In this document: in pieces, positions 24,931 to 33,355 of the stretch | Numbering within the stretch: position 1 is the stretch's first letter | Layout of the letters: the number at the start of each line of letters is the position of its first letter | Assembly: GCF_023155275.1 (NCBI RefSeq) | Contig: NZ_JALMUV010000003.1 | Coordinates: 248,001 to 312,000 of the forward strand | DNA length: 64,000 nt | Direction of reading: 5' to 3' | From: Streptomyces rhizoryzae | Lineage (GTDB): Bacteria > Actinomycetota > Actinomycetes > Streptomycetales > Streptomycetaceae | The notes under the pieces: generated by a model | Database searches by the model: none | Told to the model about the DNA's origin: nothing | The model's input: the letters and a program-made list of their open reading frames with translations, nothing else | Program-made: the position numbers and the translations under genes

Positions 24931-25983
24931 ATGAACAGCCACGACGTGACCAGCAGTCACGTGACCAGCTCGCACCAGACCACCTCCCGCCTGACCAGCA
25001 CTCATCCGGGCACTACTCCTGCTGGTCAGCGGCCGCTCGGCTCGCCCTTCTCCGCCACCAGCACCGCCGGGGACGTGCTGGGCGACCGCGACCTCACCGG
25101 CGTCACCGCCCTGGTGACCGGGGGCTCTTCCGGACTCGGCCTGGAAACCACCCGATGCCTGGCGGCGGCCGGGGCCCGGGTCATCGTTCCGGCCCGTCGG
25201 CCCGCGGTCGCCCAGGCCGCCCTCGACGGGCTGGAAGGCTGCCACATCATCCCCATGGACCTGGCAGACCTCGACTCCGTACGCCGCGCCGCCACCCGGA
25301 TCCGCGACTCCCTCGGCACGCTCGACCTCCTCATGGCCCTCGCCGGCGTCATGGCCACCCCCGAACGACGCGTCGGACCCGGCTGGGAAAGCCAGTTCGC
25401 CGCCAATCACCTCGGCCACTTCGCCCTCGCCTGCGAGGTGTACCCGCTGCTGGCCGCCGCCGGCGGCGCACGCGTCGTCGTCAACAGCTCCGCCGGCCAC
25501 ACGCTGACCGACATCCGCTGGCACGACCCGCACTTCCGCACCGGCTACGACAAGTGGCTGGCGTACGGCCAGTCCAAGACCGCCAACGCGCTCTTCGCCG
25601 TGCACCTCGACGCCTTGGGACGCGAGGACGGCGTCCGTGCGTTCGCGCTCCACCCAGGCAAGATCATGACCGGGCTACAGAGGGAGATGACGCTCCAGGA
25701 GCAGATCGAACGTGGTTGGGTGGACGAGCACGGCAACGTCGTAGGCGCCGATTTCAAGACGCCCGCCCAAGGCGCCGCCACCGGTCTCTGGGCAGCCACC
25801 TCCCCCCTCCTCGACGGTCGCGGTGGGCTCTACCTGGAGGACTGCGACATCGCCCGCGTCTCGGCGCCGGAGGAACCCATGGACGAGGGCGGCGTCCGCG
25901 GGTACGCCATCGACCCGGACGCGGCCGCGCGCCTCTGGGACCTGTCCACAGCGGCAACCGGAGCGCCCCCCGTCGCTGGGTGA
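24931..25983 (+). CDS. Short-chain dehydrogenase/reductase (WW-oxidoreductase-like)
   Basis: A 350-residue SDR. After a 50-residue Ser/Thr/His-rich extension come the NAD(P) motif ALVTGGSSGLGLETTRCLAAAGARVI (TGxxxGLG), the NNAG-equivalent LMALAGVMAT, the FAANHLGHFAL region, the active-site Ser in VVNSSAGH, and YGQSKTAN (YxxxK). This is the NADP-dependent retinol-dehydrogenase/WWOX branch. The start at ATG 24931 is favoured by the promoter geometry (leaderless), which makes the N-terminal extension real rather than an over-call. It is regulated with the divergent MerR gene. Confidence 0.86.
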   Translation: MNSHDVTSSHVTSSHQTTSRLTSTHPGTTPAGQRPLGSPFSATSTAGDVLGDRDLTGVTALVTGGSSGLGLETTRCLAAAGARVIVPARRPAVAQAALDGLEGCHIIPMDLADLDSVRRAATRIRDSLGTLDLLMALAGVMATPERRVGPGWESQFAANHLGHFALACEVYPLLAAAGGARVVVNSSAGHTLTDIRWHDPHFRTGYDKWLAYGQSKTANALFAVHLDALGREDGVRAFALHPGKIMTGLQREMTLQEQIERGWVDEHGNVVGADFKTPAQGAATGLWAATSPLLDGRGGLYLEDCDIARVSAPEEPMDEGGVRGYAIDPDAAARLWDLSTAATGAPPVAG

Positions 25984-26213
25984 ATTCCCGTTCGCGAAGG
26001 CCACGTTACGCGCCGTATGCACAGCCGAGAGGCACGGCGCACCAGGTAACCGCCCGCACCGCTCATCAGTGGCCCTGCCTGGGCCCGCCCGCCCGGAAAG
26101 CCGACGCACCGCACCCCGCAGCCGAGCACAGCCGGCGGACGGGGCACCCAGGGCCCAGGCAGCGCCGCACCCGGCATGCCCCCTGCACGCCTCCGGCAGG
26201 CCCGGGGAAATGA

Positions 26214-26899
26214 CGTGCCCGCATCCGCGTGCAGACCGAGGTACTGCTCGCCCCGCTGCGCGACACCGCGCTGCTGGCCAAGCAGGCCGCCACGTTGGAC
26301 CGGATGACCGGTGGCCGCCTCGTCCTCGGCCTCGGCATCGGAGGGCGGGACGATGACCACCGGGTCACCGGATTCGACAAGCGGACCCGCGGCCGCCGCC
26401 TGGACCGACAGATGGCGGTCATGCGCCGCCTGTGGTCCGGCGAGCCGTACGGCGACGCGGCGGGACCGATCGGCCCGGCACCCGCCCGGCCCGGCGGCCC
26501 CGAGGTGCTGTTCGGCGGCTTCCGGCCCGCCGCGCTCGAACGTGTCGCGCGCTGGGGCGACGGCTTCCTCGCCGCGGCTGCGCCTGACTGGGCCGGCGGC
26601 ATGTCGAGACCGTCCGCACGTTCTGGCAGGAGTACGGCCGCGACGGCGAACCGCGCATGGTCGCGCAGGTCAACGTCGCACTCGGCCCGCAAGACGTGAT
26701 CGACGACGCCCGGTCCGCCATGCACGCCTACTACGCCTTCACCGGCATGCCTGACCGGATGGTTGCCGGACTGCTCACCACACCCACCGGGATCCGCGAC
26801 GCGATCGCCGGTTTCACCGACCTCGGCGCCGACGAGGTCATGCTCTACTGCTACGGCCTCGACCCCCACCAGGTGGACCGCCTCGCCGACCTCCTGTGA
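26214..26899 (+). pseudogene. LLM-class flavin-dependent oxidoreductase, 5'-truncated and frameshifted
   Basis: The frame opens after a stop at 26211 directly in the middle of a luciferase-like monooxygenase: RIRVQTEVLLAPLRDTALLAKQAATLDRMTGGRLVLGLGIGGRDDD... The first 70-80 residues of the family are absent. At about 26595-26600 a single missing base shifts the frame; the other frame continues HVETVRTFWQEYGRDGEPRMVAQVNVAL...DLGADEVMLYCYGLDPHQVDRLADLL to TGA 26899. Two independent lesions make it a true pseudogene, whatever the status of the frameshift. F420 or FMN would have been the cofactor. Confidence 0.78.
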
Positions 26900-26979
26900 C
26901 GCGAGGAACTCCTGTGCGCCACCACCCTCGTGGGCCCGCCGCCCGGCCGTTCCTCGTGGACGTGGCTGAACCGGGCCTC

Positions 26980-27564
26980 CTAGTGTCCGCCGCTCGGGGG
27001 CTTGCAGCCGGTGCCGTCCGGGTAGCCGCCGAAGGCATTCGCTTCGATGAAGTGGGCGTTCACTTTGCCTTCGATGCACAGTGGGGAGGCGTTGACGAGG
27101 AAGCCGACGCCGGGGTCGAGCGTGGACACCTCCACCCCGGCGGCCGGGTAGCCGAGGGCGGTGAGCGCGCGGCGCGTGCGGTCGGGATCGACGGGGTTCT
27201 GCGCCCGCAGGGGGTCGAGCGCGTGCTTGACGCGCTTGACGGCCGCGAGTCCGTCGCAGCGGCGTTGGCCGTGGAGCGGGAGGGGGTTCCGGAAGCCGTG
27301 GTTCTCGGCGTAGTGGTCGAGGGGCGGCCCGGCCGGTCCCGAGGTCTGGGCGGACGGTGACGGAGACGGGGCCGGCGTTTCTCCGGGGCAGGGGAAGTCC
27401 GCCGGCGTGCCCGGCCTGCTCGGTTGCACCGCTGCGGCGCGGGACGGGGTGCCGGCTGCGGAGTCCGCGCCCGGCCGTTGGGTACCACAGCCCGCGGCGA
27501 GCAGGGCCAGCGCGGCGACCGGCAGCACGCCGAGACGGACTCCGGTTCTCTTCCTCATGGACAT
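26980..27564 (-). CDS. Secreted lipoprotein, unknown function
   Basis: A 194-residue protein beginning MSMRKRTGVRLGVLPVAALALLAAGCGTQ with a lipobox LAAG-C (Cys about 25). A Ser/Pro-rich linker (to about residue 75) precedes a domain with HYAENHGFRNPLPLHGQRRCDGLAAVKRVKHALDPLR, two further Cys (LCIEGK; TGCKPPS) and no catalytic motif I recognise. It is anchored to the outer face of the membrane. Start ATG 27564 is preferred over 27558 because it lies six bases after a -10-like element. A perfect TGAGTA-N4-TACTCA palindrome lies 31-52 bases upstream, the same as before the SCO7613-type gene at 45819. Confidence 0.78.
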   Translation of the reverse strand: MSMRKRTGVRLGVLPVAALALLAAGCGTQRPGADSAAGTPSRAAAVQPSRPGTPADFPCPGETPAPSPSPSAQTSGPAGPPLDHYAENHGFRNPLPLHGQRRCDGLAAVKRVKHALDPLRAQNPVDPDRTRRALTALGYPAAGVEVSTLDPGVGFLVNASPLCIEGKVNAHFIEANAFGGYPDGTGCKPPSGGH

Positions 27565-27595
27565 GCCCCGATGATTCCTGCATTGCGGATACGCG

Positions 27596-27617
27596 GCATG
27601 AGTACTGCTACTCATGC
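27596..27617. promoter_or_regulatory. Operator palindrome GCATGAGTA-CTGC-TACTCATGC
   Basis: A perfect 9-bp inverted repeat with a 4-base spacer, 31 bases upstream of the lipoprotein start. Its core TGAGTA-N4-TACTCA recurs at 45854-45869 upstream of another minus-strand gene at almost the same distance. It is probably a binding site for a dimeric regulator that is not encoded next to either copy. Confidence 0.65.
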
Positions 27618-27927
27618 GCCTGCCCGCCCGCCCGCCTTCGCCCGAGCCGGTCGATCGGCGGGGCGGCCCGGCCCGCCCCCAGGCAGCGGACCGGCGGGGG
27701 AGGGACGACCGGTCACCGGCAGTGGGGACCGGCCGTCTCTGCGGCGCCGGCCTCAACTGCCGTACCGGTCTCGTGCGCGGTGGCCTGCCGGGTGGGTTCA
27801 CGCGGCGCTTGCGGGGCTGCGGCGACGTGCTCCGGCCCTCGCCGCCCCCGGCCCGTATGACGCACGGGTGAGGGGGTACCCGGATGTCAAGCACACTTTG
27901 CTGTCAAGCGAAAGGGAGGCTGACACC

Positions 27928-28155
27928 ATGGGTGTCGGTGGGTGCATAGTCTTGCTGGCGGTGGGAGCCATTCTCACCTTCGCCGTGGACTGGCACATGT
28001 CCGGAATCAATCTCCACCTGGTGGGTGTCATCCTGATGATCGTCGGCTTCATCGGCATCGCCACCTACGTGAGCATCCTGAAGCGCCGGCGCACCCAGCC
28101 GCCCCCGCCGGCCGCCCCGGTGGTGGACGTGGAGGAAACCCGCCGCTACCAGTAG
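27928..28155 (+). CDS. Small two-helix membrane protein, DUF6458 type
   Basis: A 75-residue protein with two membrane helices (CIVLLAVGAILTFAVDW and LVGVILMIVGFIGIATYVSIL) and a basic/Pro-rich C-terminal tail (KRRRTQPPPPAAP...VEETRRYQ). The opening MGVGGCIVLLAVGAILTFAVD and the INLHLVGVILMIVG core match the widespread actinomycete DUF6458 proteins, of unknown function. AAAGGGAGG lies at 27911-27919. The 363 bases between this gene and the divergent lipoprotein hold the palindromic operator and otherwise no coding frame. Confidence 0.82.
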   Translation: MGVGGCIVLLAVGAILTFAVDWHMSGINLHLVGVILMIVGFIGIATYVSILKRRRTQPPPPAAPVVDVEETRRYQ

Positions 28156-28215
28156 CGGGCCGGCGCCGATCGCGCCGTTTGCGGCTCTGCACGCCGCGGC
28201 TCATGTCGCGGAGCC

Positions 28216-28279
28216 CGCAGACCTTCTGAGGGGAGGGGCAGACCATCCGGGGGGAGAGGCAGACGTTTTGAGGGAAGAG
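28216..28279. repeat. Three imperfect 22-bp GCAGAC...GAGGGGAG repeats
   Basis: GCAGACCTTCTGAGGGGAGG, GCAGACCATCCGGGGGGAGA and GCAGACGTTTTGAGGGAAGA follow each other downstream of the DUF6458 gene, in non-coding DNA. Confidence 0.55.
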
Positions 28280-28394
28280 GCCGTCACCCGACTCGTGAGC
28301 CGGCCGGCCGCCCGCGCGCTGCGGCACGCATCCCTGCCGCAGCCACCCACTGACCCGGCGGCCTCACCCTCTGCCGCGGAAGTCCCTGAACAAG

Positions 28395-28427
28395 AAGACC
28401 CCCTCCTCGCGTTGAGGAGGGGGTCTT
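28395..28427. terminator. Strong perfect hairpin terminator
   Basis: A 14-bp perfect stem (AAGACCCCCTCCTC / GAGGAGGGGGTCTT) with loop GCGTT. The A-rich left flank and TT right end make it work in either direction. It is the strongest hairpin in this part of the window and lies next to an unexplained structured block (28428-28560), like the hairpins that follow stable-RNA genes. Confidence 0.85.
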
Positions 28428-28560
28428 GGCTGGAGCGCCCGGCCGGCCTTGCACCTGCATCTCCCACCGGTTGGTGGACGTCTTTCCTTGGACCACGGAC
28501 GCATGACTTCCACCCGCTGTTCGCGGGCCGAAGCTGCACCATGATCATACCGGATCTCCG
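28428..28560 (-). ncRNA. Possible structured non-coding RNA upstream of the terminator (unproven)
   Basis: On the minus strand this block runs straight into the perfect hairpin at 28395-28427. It contains small stems (CACC-GGTT-GGTG near 28465-28480; CCCGC-TGTTC-GCGGG near 28515-28530) and a GGTGCAAGGCC segment ending GCGCTCCA just before the hairpin. I tried to fold it as a tRNA: the T-arm is imperfect and there is no matching 5' acceptor strand, so it is not a tRNA. It has no coding bias. A small RNA or remnant is possible. Confidence 0.25.
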
Positions 28561-28690
28561 GGGTGCCCCGATCACTTCGCCGTTGCCGGTCCGGCCTGAC
28601 GGCCCCTTCCCCGGGGCACGGCGCGGCTCCCCTGGGAAGGGGAGCGGAAAGGGGCGGTAGCGACTCCAGTCTCCTTGGTACGGTGCAGCC

Positions 28691-29119
28691 ATGCCGGGGA
28701 TCAAGGAGTTCCAAGTCACCTTTGACTGTGCGGAACCCGAGCGTCTCGCTCGTTTCTGGTGCGAGGTGTTGGGGTACGTCGTACCGCCGCCACCGCAGGG
28801 GTGCGACACGTGGGAGGACTTCAGGCGTGCGCAGCCGCCGGAGCAGCGGGACGCGTGGTTCGCCTGTGTCGATCCCTCAGGTGTGGGCCCGCGACTGTTC
28901 TTTCAGCGCGTCCCCGAAGGGAAGGCAGCCAAGAACCGGGTGCATCTCGATGTACGGGTCGGCACCGGACTCGTGGGTGCAGAGCGCCTCGCCGCACTCG
29001 AAGCCGAAATGGCACGACTGCTCTCGCTCGGCGCCATCCATGTGCACACGCTGTACGACGGCAACGACGCGTGCATCCCGATGCTGGACATCGAGGGCAA
29101 CGAGTTCTGCATCGACTGA
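28691..29119 (+). CDS. VOC-superfamily (glyoxalase-like) protein
   Basis: A 142-residue protein, MPGIKEFQVTFDCAEPERLARFWCEVLGYVVPPPPQG..., ending CIPMLDIEGNEFCID. The two beta-alpha-beta-beta-beta units and the D-P-x-G...R-L-F-F-Q pattern are those of the Glyoxalase_6 group, often of unknown activity and sometimes drug-binding or sequestering. His at VHLDV and Glu at the C-terminal GNEF are the likely metal ligands. It stands alone; ATG 28691 lacks a strong Shine-Dalgarno. Confidence 0.82.
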   Translation: MPGIKEFQVTFDCAEPERLARFWCEVLGYVVPPPPQGCDTWEDFRRAQPPEQRDAWFACVDPSGVGPRLFFQRVPEGKAAKNRVHLDVRVGTGLVGAERLAALEAEMARLLSLGAIHVHTLYDGNDACIPMLDIEGNEFCID

Positions 29120-29201
29120 GTACGCAGGGCGGGAGTCGCCCGGGTGCGGGCGGGGCGGCGCAGTCATGGCCGCCCCGCCCGTTTCGCCGGTGGGCGATGG
29201 C

Positions 29202-29402
29202 TCAATGCCTGGCAGGCCCTGCCTGGCCGTTGAGAGGCGATGCGGTGGTGGTGGCCGTGGTGGCGTCGTACGTGGCGCGGGCGGTGACGATGTCGGCCCG
29301 GTGGCGTTCGGCCCAGCCGACGAGCCCGGCGAGGGTTGCGTGGAGCGCGCGGGCCATCGGGGTGAGGCGGTATTCCACCTGGGGCGGCACCGTGGGGTAA
29401 AC
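29202..29402 (-). pseudogene. C-terminal half of an HxlR-family regulator
   Basis: The minus strand from about 29402 reads VYPTVPPQVEYRLTPMARALHATLAGLVGWAERHRADIVTARATYD..., the wing and dimer helix of an HxlR regulator, to a stop at 29202-29204. The N-terminal half with the Cys and recognition helix is missing. The sequence beyond 29402 is an unrelated transporter fragment, so this is the left side of a deletion junction. Confidence 0.7.
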
Positions 29403-29646
29403 GGTCGGCGCCGCGTTCGGCCTCGCGGTCCTCAGCACGCTCGCCACCGCGCGCACCCAGGCCCTGCTGGACGACGGGGCGCCCACCGCCTCGGCACTCA
29501 CCGGCGGTTACCGGCTCGCCTTCCGCGTCGGCGCCTGCCTCGTGGCCGTCGCGCTCCTCCTCGCCGCATCGGTGCTGCGATCCCCCGCCCCGGTACGACG
29601 TCCAGCGGAAGAGGAGGTACCCGTCGCCGAGCCCGCCGCCCACTGA
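29401..29646 (+). pseudogene. C-terminal end of a DHA2-type MFS transporter
   Basis: The plus strand reads TVGAAFGLAVLSTLATARTQALLDDGAPTASALTGGYRLAFRVGACLVAVALLLAASVLRS..., the last two helices of an EmrB/QacA-type 14-helix exporter, ending at TGA 29644-29646. There is no start or N-terminal part. Its 5' edge touches the HxlR remnant at 29397-29402: a divergent HxlR/exporter pair appears to have lost everything between the middles of the two genes. Confidence 0.7.
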
Positions 29647-29955
29647 CCGGTCTGCGAAGCCGAGGCGGGCCGAGGGGCTGGCCCTCGACACGCCCGTGCC
29701 GAGGAAGCGGTCCCCGACAAGCCCATCGAGGTCTTGGCTTCGGGGAGGCGGCACGGCTCCCCCCGGACCACGACCGCGCCCGGCCTCCCCACCGCAGCGT
29801 TGCCGGACGCGTCCGGCCCCTGCCTGGCGCTCCCGGGTGGAGAAACCTCCACCTCGCACTGACCGGAGAATGCCAATGTGCCGCCGCTGCCGCGTTCGTA
29901 GTCTCCTGCGCAGACACCGCGTTCGCGGCGCGTCCATCTCACAGGGGAGCCGGCA

Positions 29956-30759
29956 GTGCACACTTCACAGGACCTCCGTACGGCGGAGGCGGTACGGCTG
30001 GACGCCGTGTCGAAGACCTACGGTCGAGGGGACGGCCAGGTGGCCGCGCTCCGCGGGCTCAGCGTGGGCTTCGGCGTCGGCACGTTCACCGCCGTGATGG
30101 GTCCGTCCGGATCCGGTAAGAGCACCTTCCTGCACTGCGCGGCGGGACTGGTCCCACCCACCTCGGGCAAGGTCACCGTCGGTGGCACCGACCTGTCCGG
30201 TCTGGACGACACCCAGCTGACCGCACTGCGCCGCGACCGCATCGGCTTCATCTTCCAGGCATTCAACCTGCTGCCGGCGCTGACCGTCCTGGAGAACCTC
30301 ACGCTGCCGCTCCAACTGGCCCGACGGCGCCCCGACCGCGCCCTGATCCGCGAGGTCGTCCAGCGCGTGGGCCTGGCCGAGCGGCTCGGCCACCTGCCGG
30401 CGCAGCTCTCCGGCGGCCAGCAGCAGCGCGTCGCCCTCGCCCGCGCCCTGGTGACCCGCCCCGCCGTCGTCTTCGCCGACGAACCGACCGGCGCCCTCGA
30501 CACCCGCACCGCCGCCTCCGTGCTCGCCCTGCTGCGCGAATCCGTCGACACCGCACACCAGACGCTCGTCATGGTCACCCACGACCCGGTCGCCGCCTCC
30601 TACGCCGACCGCGTCGTCTTCCTCGCCGACGGACGCATGGCCGGTGAACTGCACCGGCCGACCGCCGACGCCGTCGCCGCCCGCATGACCAGGCTCGGTG
30701 CCCGGGAGGACGACACCCCGCACACGCGGATGCCGCAGGTCTCCGGGGGGCGTTCGTGA
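29956..30759 (+). CDS. MacB/LolD-type ABC ATPase
   Basis: A 267-residue ATP-binding subunit: Walker A MGPSGSGKSTFLHC, Q-loop FIFQAFNLLPALTVLENL, signature LSGGQQQRVALARAL, Walker B VVFADEPTGALD, H-loop VTHD. This subtype pairs with FtsX-like permeases and powers mechanotransmission or antimicrobial-peptide resistance rather than simple transport. GTG 29956 follows GGGGAG. The stop overlaps the permease start (GTGATG), and a histidine kinase and regulator follow, as in bacitracin-sensing Bce-type modules. A long C-terminal tail after residue 235 is variable. Confidence 0.9.
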   Translation: MHTSQDLRTAEAVRLDAVSKTYGRGDGQVAALRGLSVGFGVGTFTAVMGPSGSGKSTFLHCAAGLVPPTSGKVTVGGTDLSGLDDTQLTALRRDRIGFIFQAFNLLPALTVLENLTLPLQLARRRPDRALIREVVQRVGLAERLGHLPAQLSGGQQQRVALARALVTRPAVVFADEPTGALDTRTAASVLALLRESVDTAHQTLVMVTHDPVAASYADRVVFLADGRMAGELHRPTADAVAARMTRLGAREDDTPHTRMPQVSGGRS

Positions 30760-33269
30760 TGTGGCGCCTGGCACTGCGCACCCTGAAGCTCCGCAGGACG
30801 GGTTTCCTCGCGACGTTCCTCGCCATGTTCCTCGGCGCCGCCCTCGTCATCGGCTGCGGCGGCCTGATGGAGACGGGCGTCCGCATGGCGGCCGACCCGC
30901 AGCGGCTGACCGGCGCCCCGGTCGTCGTCACCGGTGGCCAGAGCTACGGCTCCGCCGCCCTGACCGAACGGCACCGCATCGACCCCGCCCTGGTCGACAC
31001 CGTGGCCAGGGCCGACGGCGTCGGCACGGCCGTCGGCGACGTCTCCGTCCCGGCCACCGTCCTCAAGGACGGCAAGCCGCTGACCGGCAGCTCCCAGGCG
31101 TACGGACACGGCTGGGCCGCCGCCCGCCTCACCCCCTACCCCCTCGCCGCCGGTGCGTCCCCCGCCGCCGACCGCGACGTCGTCCTCGACCAGGCACTGG
31201 CGCGCCGCGCCGGCGCCGCTCCCGGGACCACGGTCGACATCGTCGTCAAGGGCACCACCCGGCAGTTCCGCGTCAGCGGTATCGCCGGGCAGCAGGGCGG
31301 CCGCAACCCGCACGCCGCCGTGTTCTTCACCGACACCGAGGCCCGCGCCCTCGCCGGCGGCCGGATCGACGCGATCGGCGTCGTCCCCGCCCCCGGCCGG
31401 AACGCCGCCGCCGTCGCGGACGCGGTGCGCGCCGCCGTCGGCGACCGCGCCGAGGTACTCACCGGCGAGCAGCGGGGCCTGGCCGAACTGCCCGGCGCCC
31501 TCGCCGGCAAGCGCACCGTCGTCATCCTCGCGGCCGTCTTCGGCTCCTCCGTCGTCCTCATCGTCATGTTCGGCGTGGCCGCCACCCTCGGCCTCTCCCT
31601 CCAGCAGCGCGCCCGCGAGATGGCCCTGCTGCGGGCCGTCGGCGCCACTCCGAACCAGCTGCGCCGCATGATCCTCGCCGAGACCGCCGTGCTGTCGGTG
31701 GGCTCGGTCCTGCTCGCCCTGGCCCCCGGGTACCTGCTCGGCAGGCTGCTGTTCGGCGCGCTGACCTCCAGCGGCGTCGTGGCGCCGGAGATCGTCTACC
31801 ACGCCGGCCGGTTCCCGATGGCCGCAGGCGCACTCGTCACCGTCCTGGCCGCGGCCGGCGCCACCCGCATCGCCGGACGCAAGGCCGCCCGCACCGCACC
31901 GGTCGCCGCCCTCGCCGAAGTCACCGCGGACGCACGGTGGTTCACCGTGCCGCGCCTGCTGCTCGCCCTGTTCTTCCTCGCCAACGGCACCGGCCTCGCC
32001 GTCGCCACCGCCACCGTGCGGGAGGACGGACCCACCCTCGCCAGCACCGCCGGCCCCGCCTCCGTACTGTTCTGCATCGGCCTCGCCCTGCTCGCCCCCG
32101 GCATCACCAAGGCCCTGCTGGCCGTGCTCGGCCCGCCGGTGCGCGCCCTGTCCGGCCTGGCCGGGCAACTCGCCCTGCGCAACGCCGCCACCGCGAGCGT
32201 CCGCACCGCAGGTGCCGTCGCGCCGATCGTCCTGCTCATCGGCATCGCCACCGGCACCCTGTACATGCAGTCCACCGAGGACCAGGTCTCCCGCACCTCC
32301 TACGACCGCACCATCCTCGCCGACTACGTCCTCGACTCCACGACGGGCGGCTTCGCCCCGGACGCCGTGGCCCAGGTGCGTGCCACGCCCGGTGTGCGCG
32401 CGGCCTGCGAACTCGTCGTCAGCCGCGGCTTCGTGGACCGCCCGGACGGCCCGGCCGACGCCGAGCTGCGCGGCGTCTCCGCCGGGGGCGTGCACCAGAA
32501 CCTCGACCTGCCCGTCGTCGCCGGTTCCCTGGCCGACCTGCGCGGCGACACCGTCGCCCTGTCCGACAAGCAGGCCGGTGCGTACGGCGTGCACCTCGGC
32601 GACCGGCTGCCGCTGCACCTCGGCGACGGCACCGCCGTACGCCCCACCGTCGTCGCCCTCTACGCCGACAACCCCCAGCAGGAGTACCTGACCCTGCCCG
32701 CCGCCACCCTCGCCCCGCACACCGGCGACGGACTCCCGCACCAGATCCTGGTGCGCACCGAGCCCGGCAGCGCCCCCGGCGTCCACGAGCGCCTCGCCGC
32801 GCTGGCCGCCCAACTGCCCGGCACCGAACTGGACGTCAGCTCCTCGCTCGCCGGCCGCACCCACCAGATCCAGCAGATCCTGGCCCCCGCCAACTACACC
32901 ATCGTCGCGGTGATCGTCGGATACGCCGCGCTCACCGTCCTCAACACCCTGGTGTCCGTCACCCGCACCCGGCGCGCGGAATTCGGCCTGCAACGGCTCA
33001 CCGGCGCGACCCGCCGCCAGGTGCTCGCCATGCTCACCGCCGAGGGCGTCCTGATCGGGGCCGTCGCCACCGTGCTCGGCACCCTCGCCTCCGCGACGAC
33101 CCTCGTCCCCTACAGCCTCGTCAAGAGCGGCTCATGGCTGCCGTCCGGTCCCCTCGGCAGCTACCTCGCCCTCGTCGGCGGCTCGCTGCTGCTGGTGTTC
33201 GGCGCCACCCTGCTGCCCGCCTGGCGCGGGATGCGCACCCCGGCCGTGGACGCGGTGAAGGCCGCGTGA
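30759..33269 (+). CDS. FtsX-like ABC permease with two FtsX units
   Basis: An 836-residue permease (ATG 30759; GTG 30756 is one codon earlier). An N-terminal helix (LATFLAMFLGAALVIGCGG) is followed by a large external domain. The first FtsX core has ILAAVFGSSVVLIVMFGVAATLGLSLQQRAREMALLRAVGATPNQLRRMI. A second external domain precedes the second core, VTRTRRAEFGLQRLTGATRRQVLAMLTAEG. Ten helices in total are expected. With the ATPase before it and the kinase/regulator after it, it probably detects or releases membrane-bound peptides or lipids. Intact. Confidence 0.88.
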   Translation: MWRLALRTLKLRRTGFLATFLAMFLGAALVIGCGGLMETGVRMAADPQRLTGAPVVVTGGQSYGSAALTERHRIDPALVDTVARADGVGTAVGDVSVPATVLKDGKPLTGSSQAYGHGWAAARLTPYPLAAGASPAADRDVVLDQALARRAGAAPGTTVDIVVKGTTRQFRVSGIAGQQGGRNPHAAVFFTDTEARALAGGRIDAIGVVPAPGRNAAAVADAVRAAVGDRAEVLTGEQRGLAELPGALAGKRTVVILAAVFGSSVVLIVMFGVAATLGLSLQQRAREMALLRAVGATPNQLRRMILAETAVLSVGSVLLALAPGYLLGRLLFGALTSSGVVAPEIVYHAGRFPMAAGALVTVLAAAGATRIAGRKAARTAPVAALAEVTADARWFTVPRLLLALFFLANGTGLAVATATVREDGPTLASTAGPASVLFCIGLALLAPGITKALLAVLGPPVRALSGLAGQLALRNAATASVRTAGAVAPIVLLIGIATGTLYMQSTEDQVSRTSYDRTILADYVLDSTTGGFAPDAVAQVRATPGVRAACELVVSRGFVDRPDGPADAELRGVSAGGVHQNLDLPVVAGSLADLRGDTVALSDKQAGAYGVHLGDRLPLHLGDGTAVRPTVVALYADNPQQEYLTLPAATLAPHTGDGLPHQILVRTEPGSAPGVHERLAALAAQLPGTELDVSSSLAGRTHQIQQILAPANYTIVAVIVGYAALTVLNTLVSVTRTRRAEFGLQRLTGATRRQVLAMLTAEGVLIGAVATVLGTLASATTLVPYSLVKSGSWLPSGPLGSYLALVGGSLLLVFGATLLPAWRGMRTPAVDAVKAA

Positions 33270-33290
33270 GCCACCCCCCGACCGGGCCGT

Positions 33291-33311
33291 CCCCGCTCCC
33301 CCCGAGCGGGG
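33291..33311 (+). terminator. Hairpin between permease and kinase genes
   Basis: CCCCGCTC-CCCCC-GAGCGGGG: a perfect 8-bp stem 22 bases after the permease stop and 45 bases before the kinase ATG. It could terminate or attenuate read-through, giving less kinase than transporter. Confidence 0.5.
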
Positions 33312-33355
33312 CCGGCCCCGTCATGACGCACCCGGCGGAAGGGGAAGATGAGCAC

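Noticed and set aside
28428..28560. tRNA gene on the minus strand ending GCGCTCCA before the terminator
   Set aside because: No matching 5' acceptor strand, T-stem has a mismatch, and no anticodon arm can be drawn.
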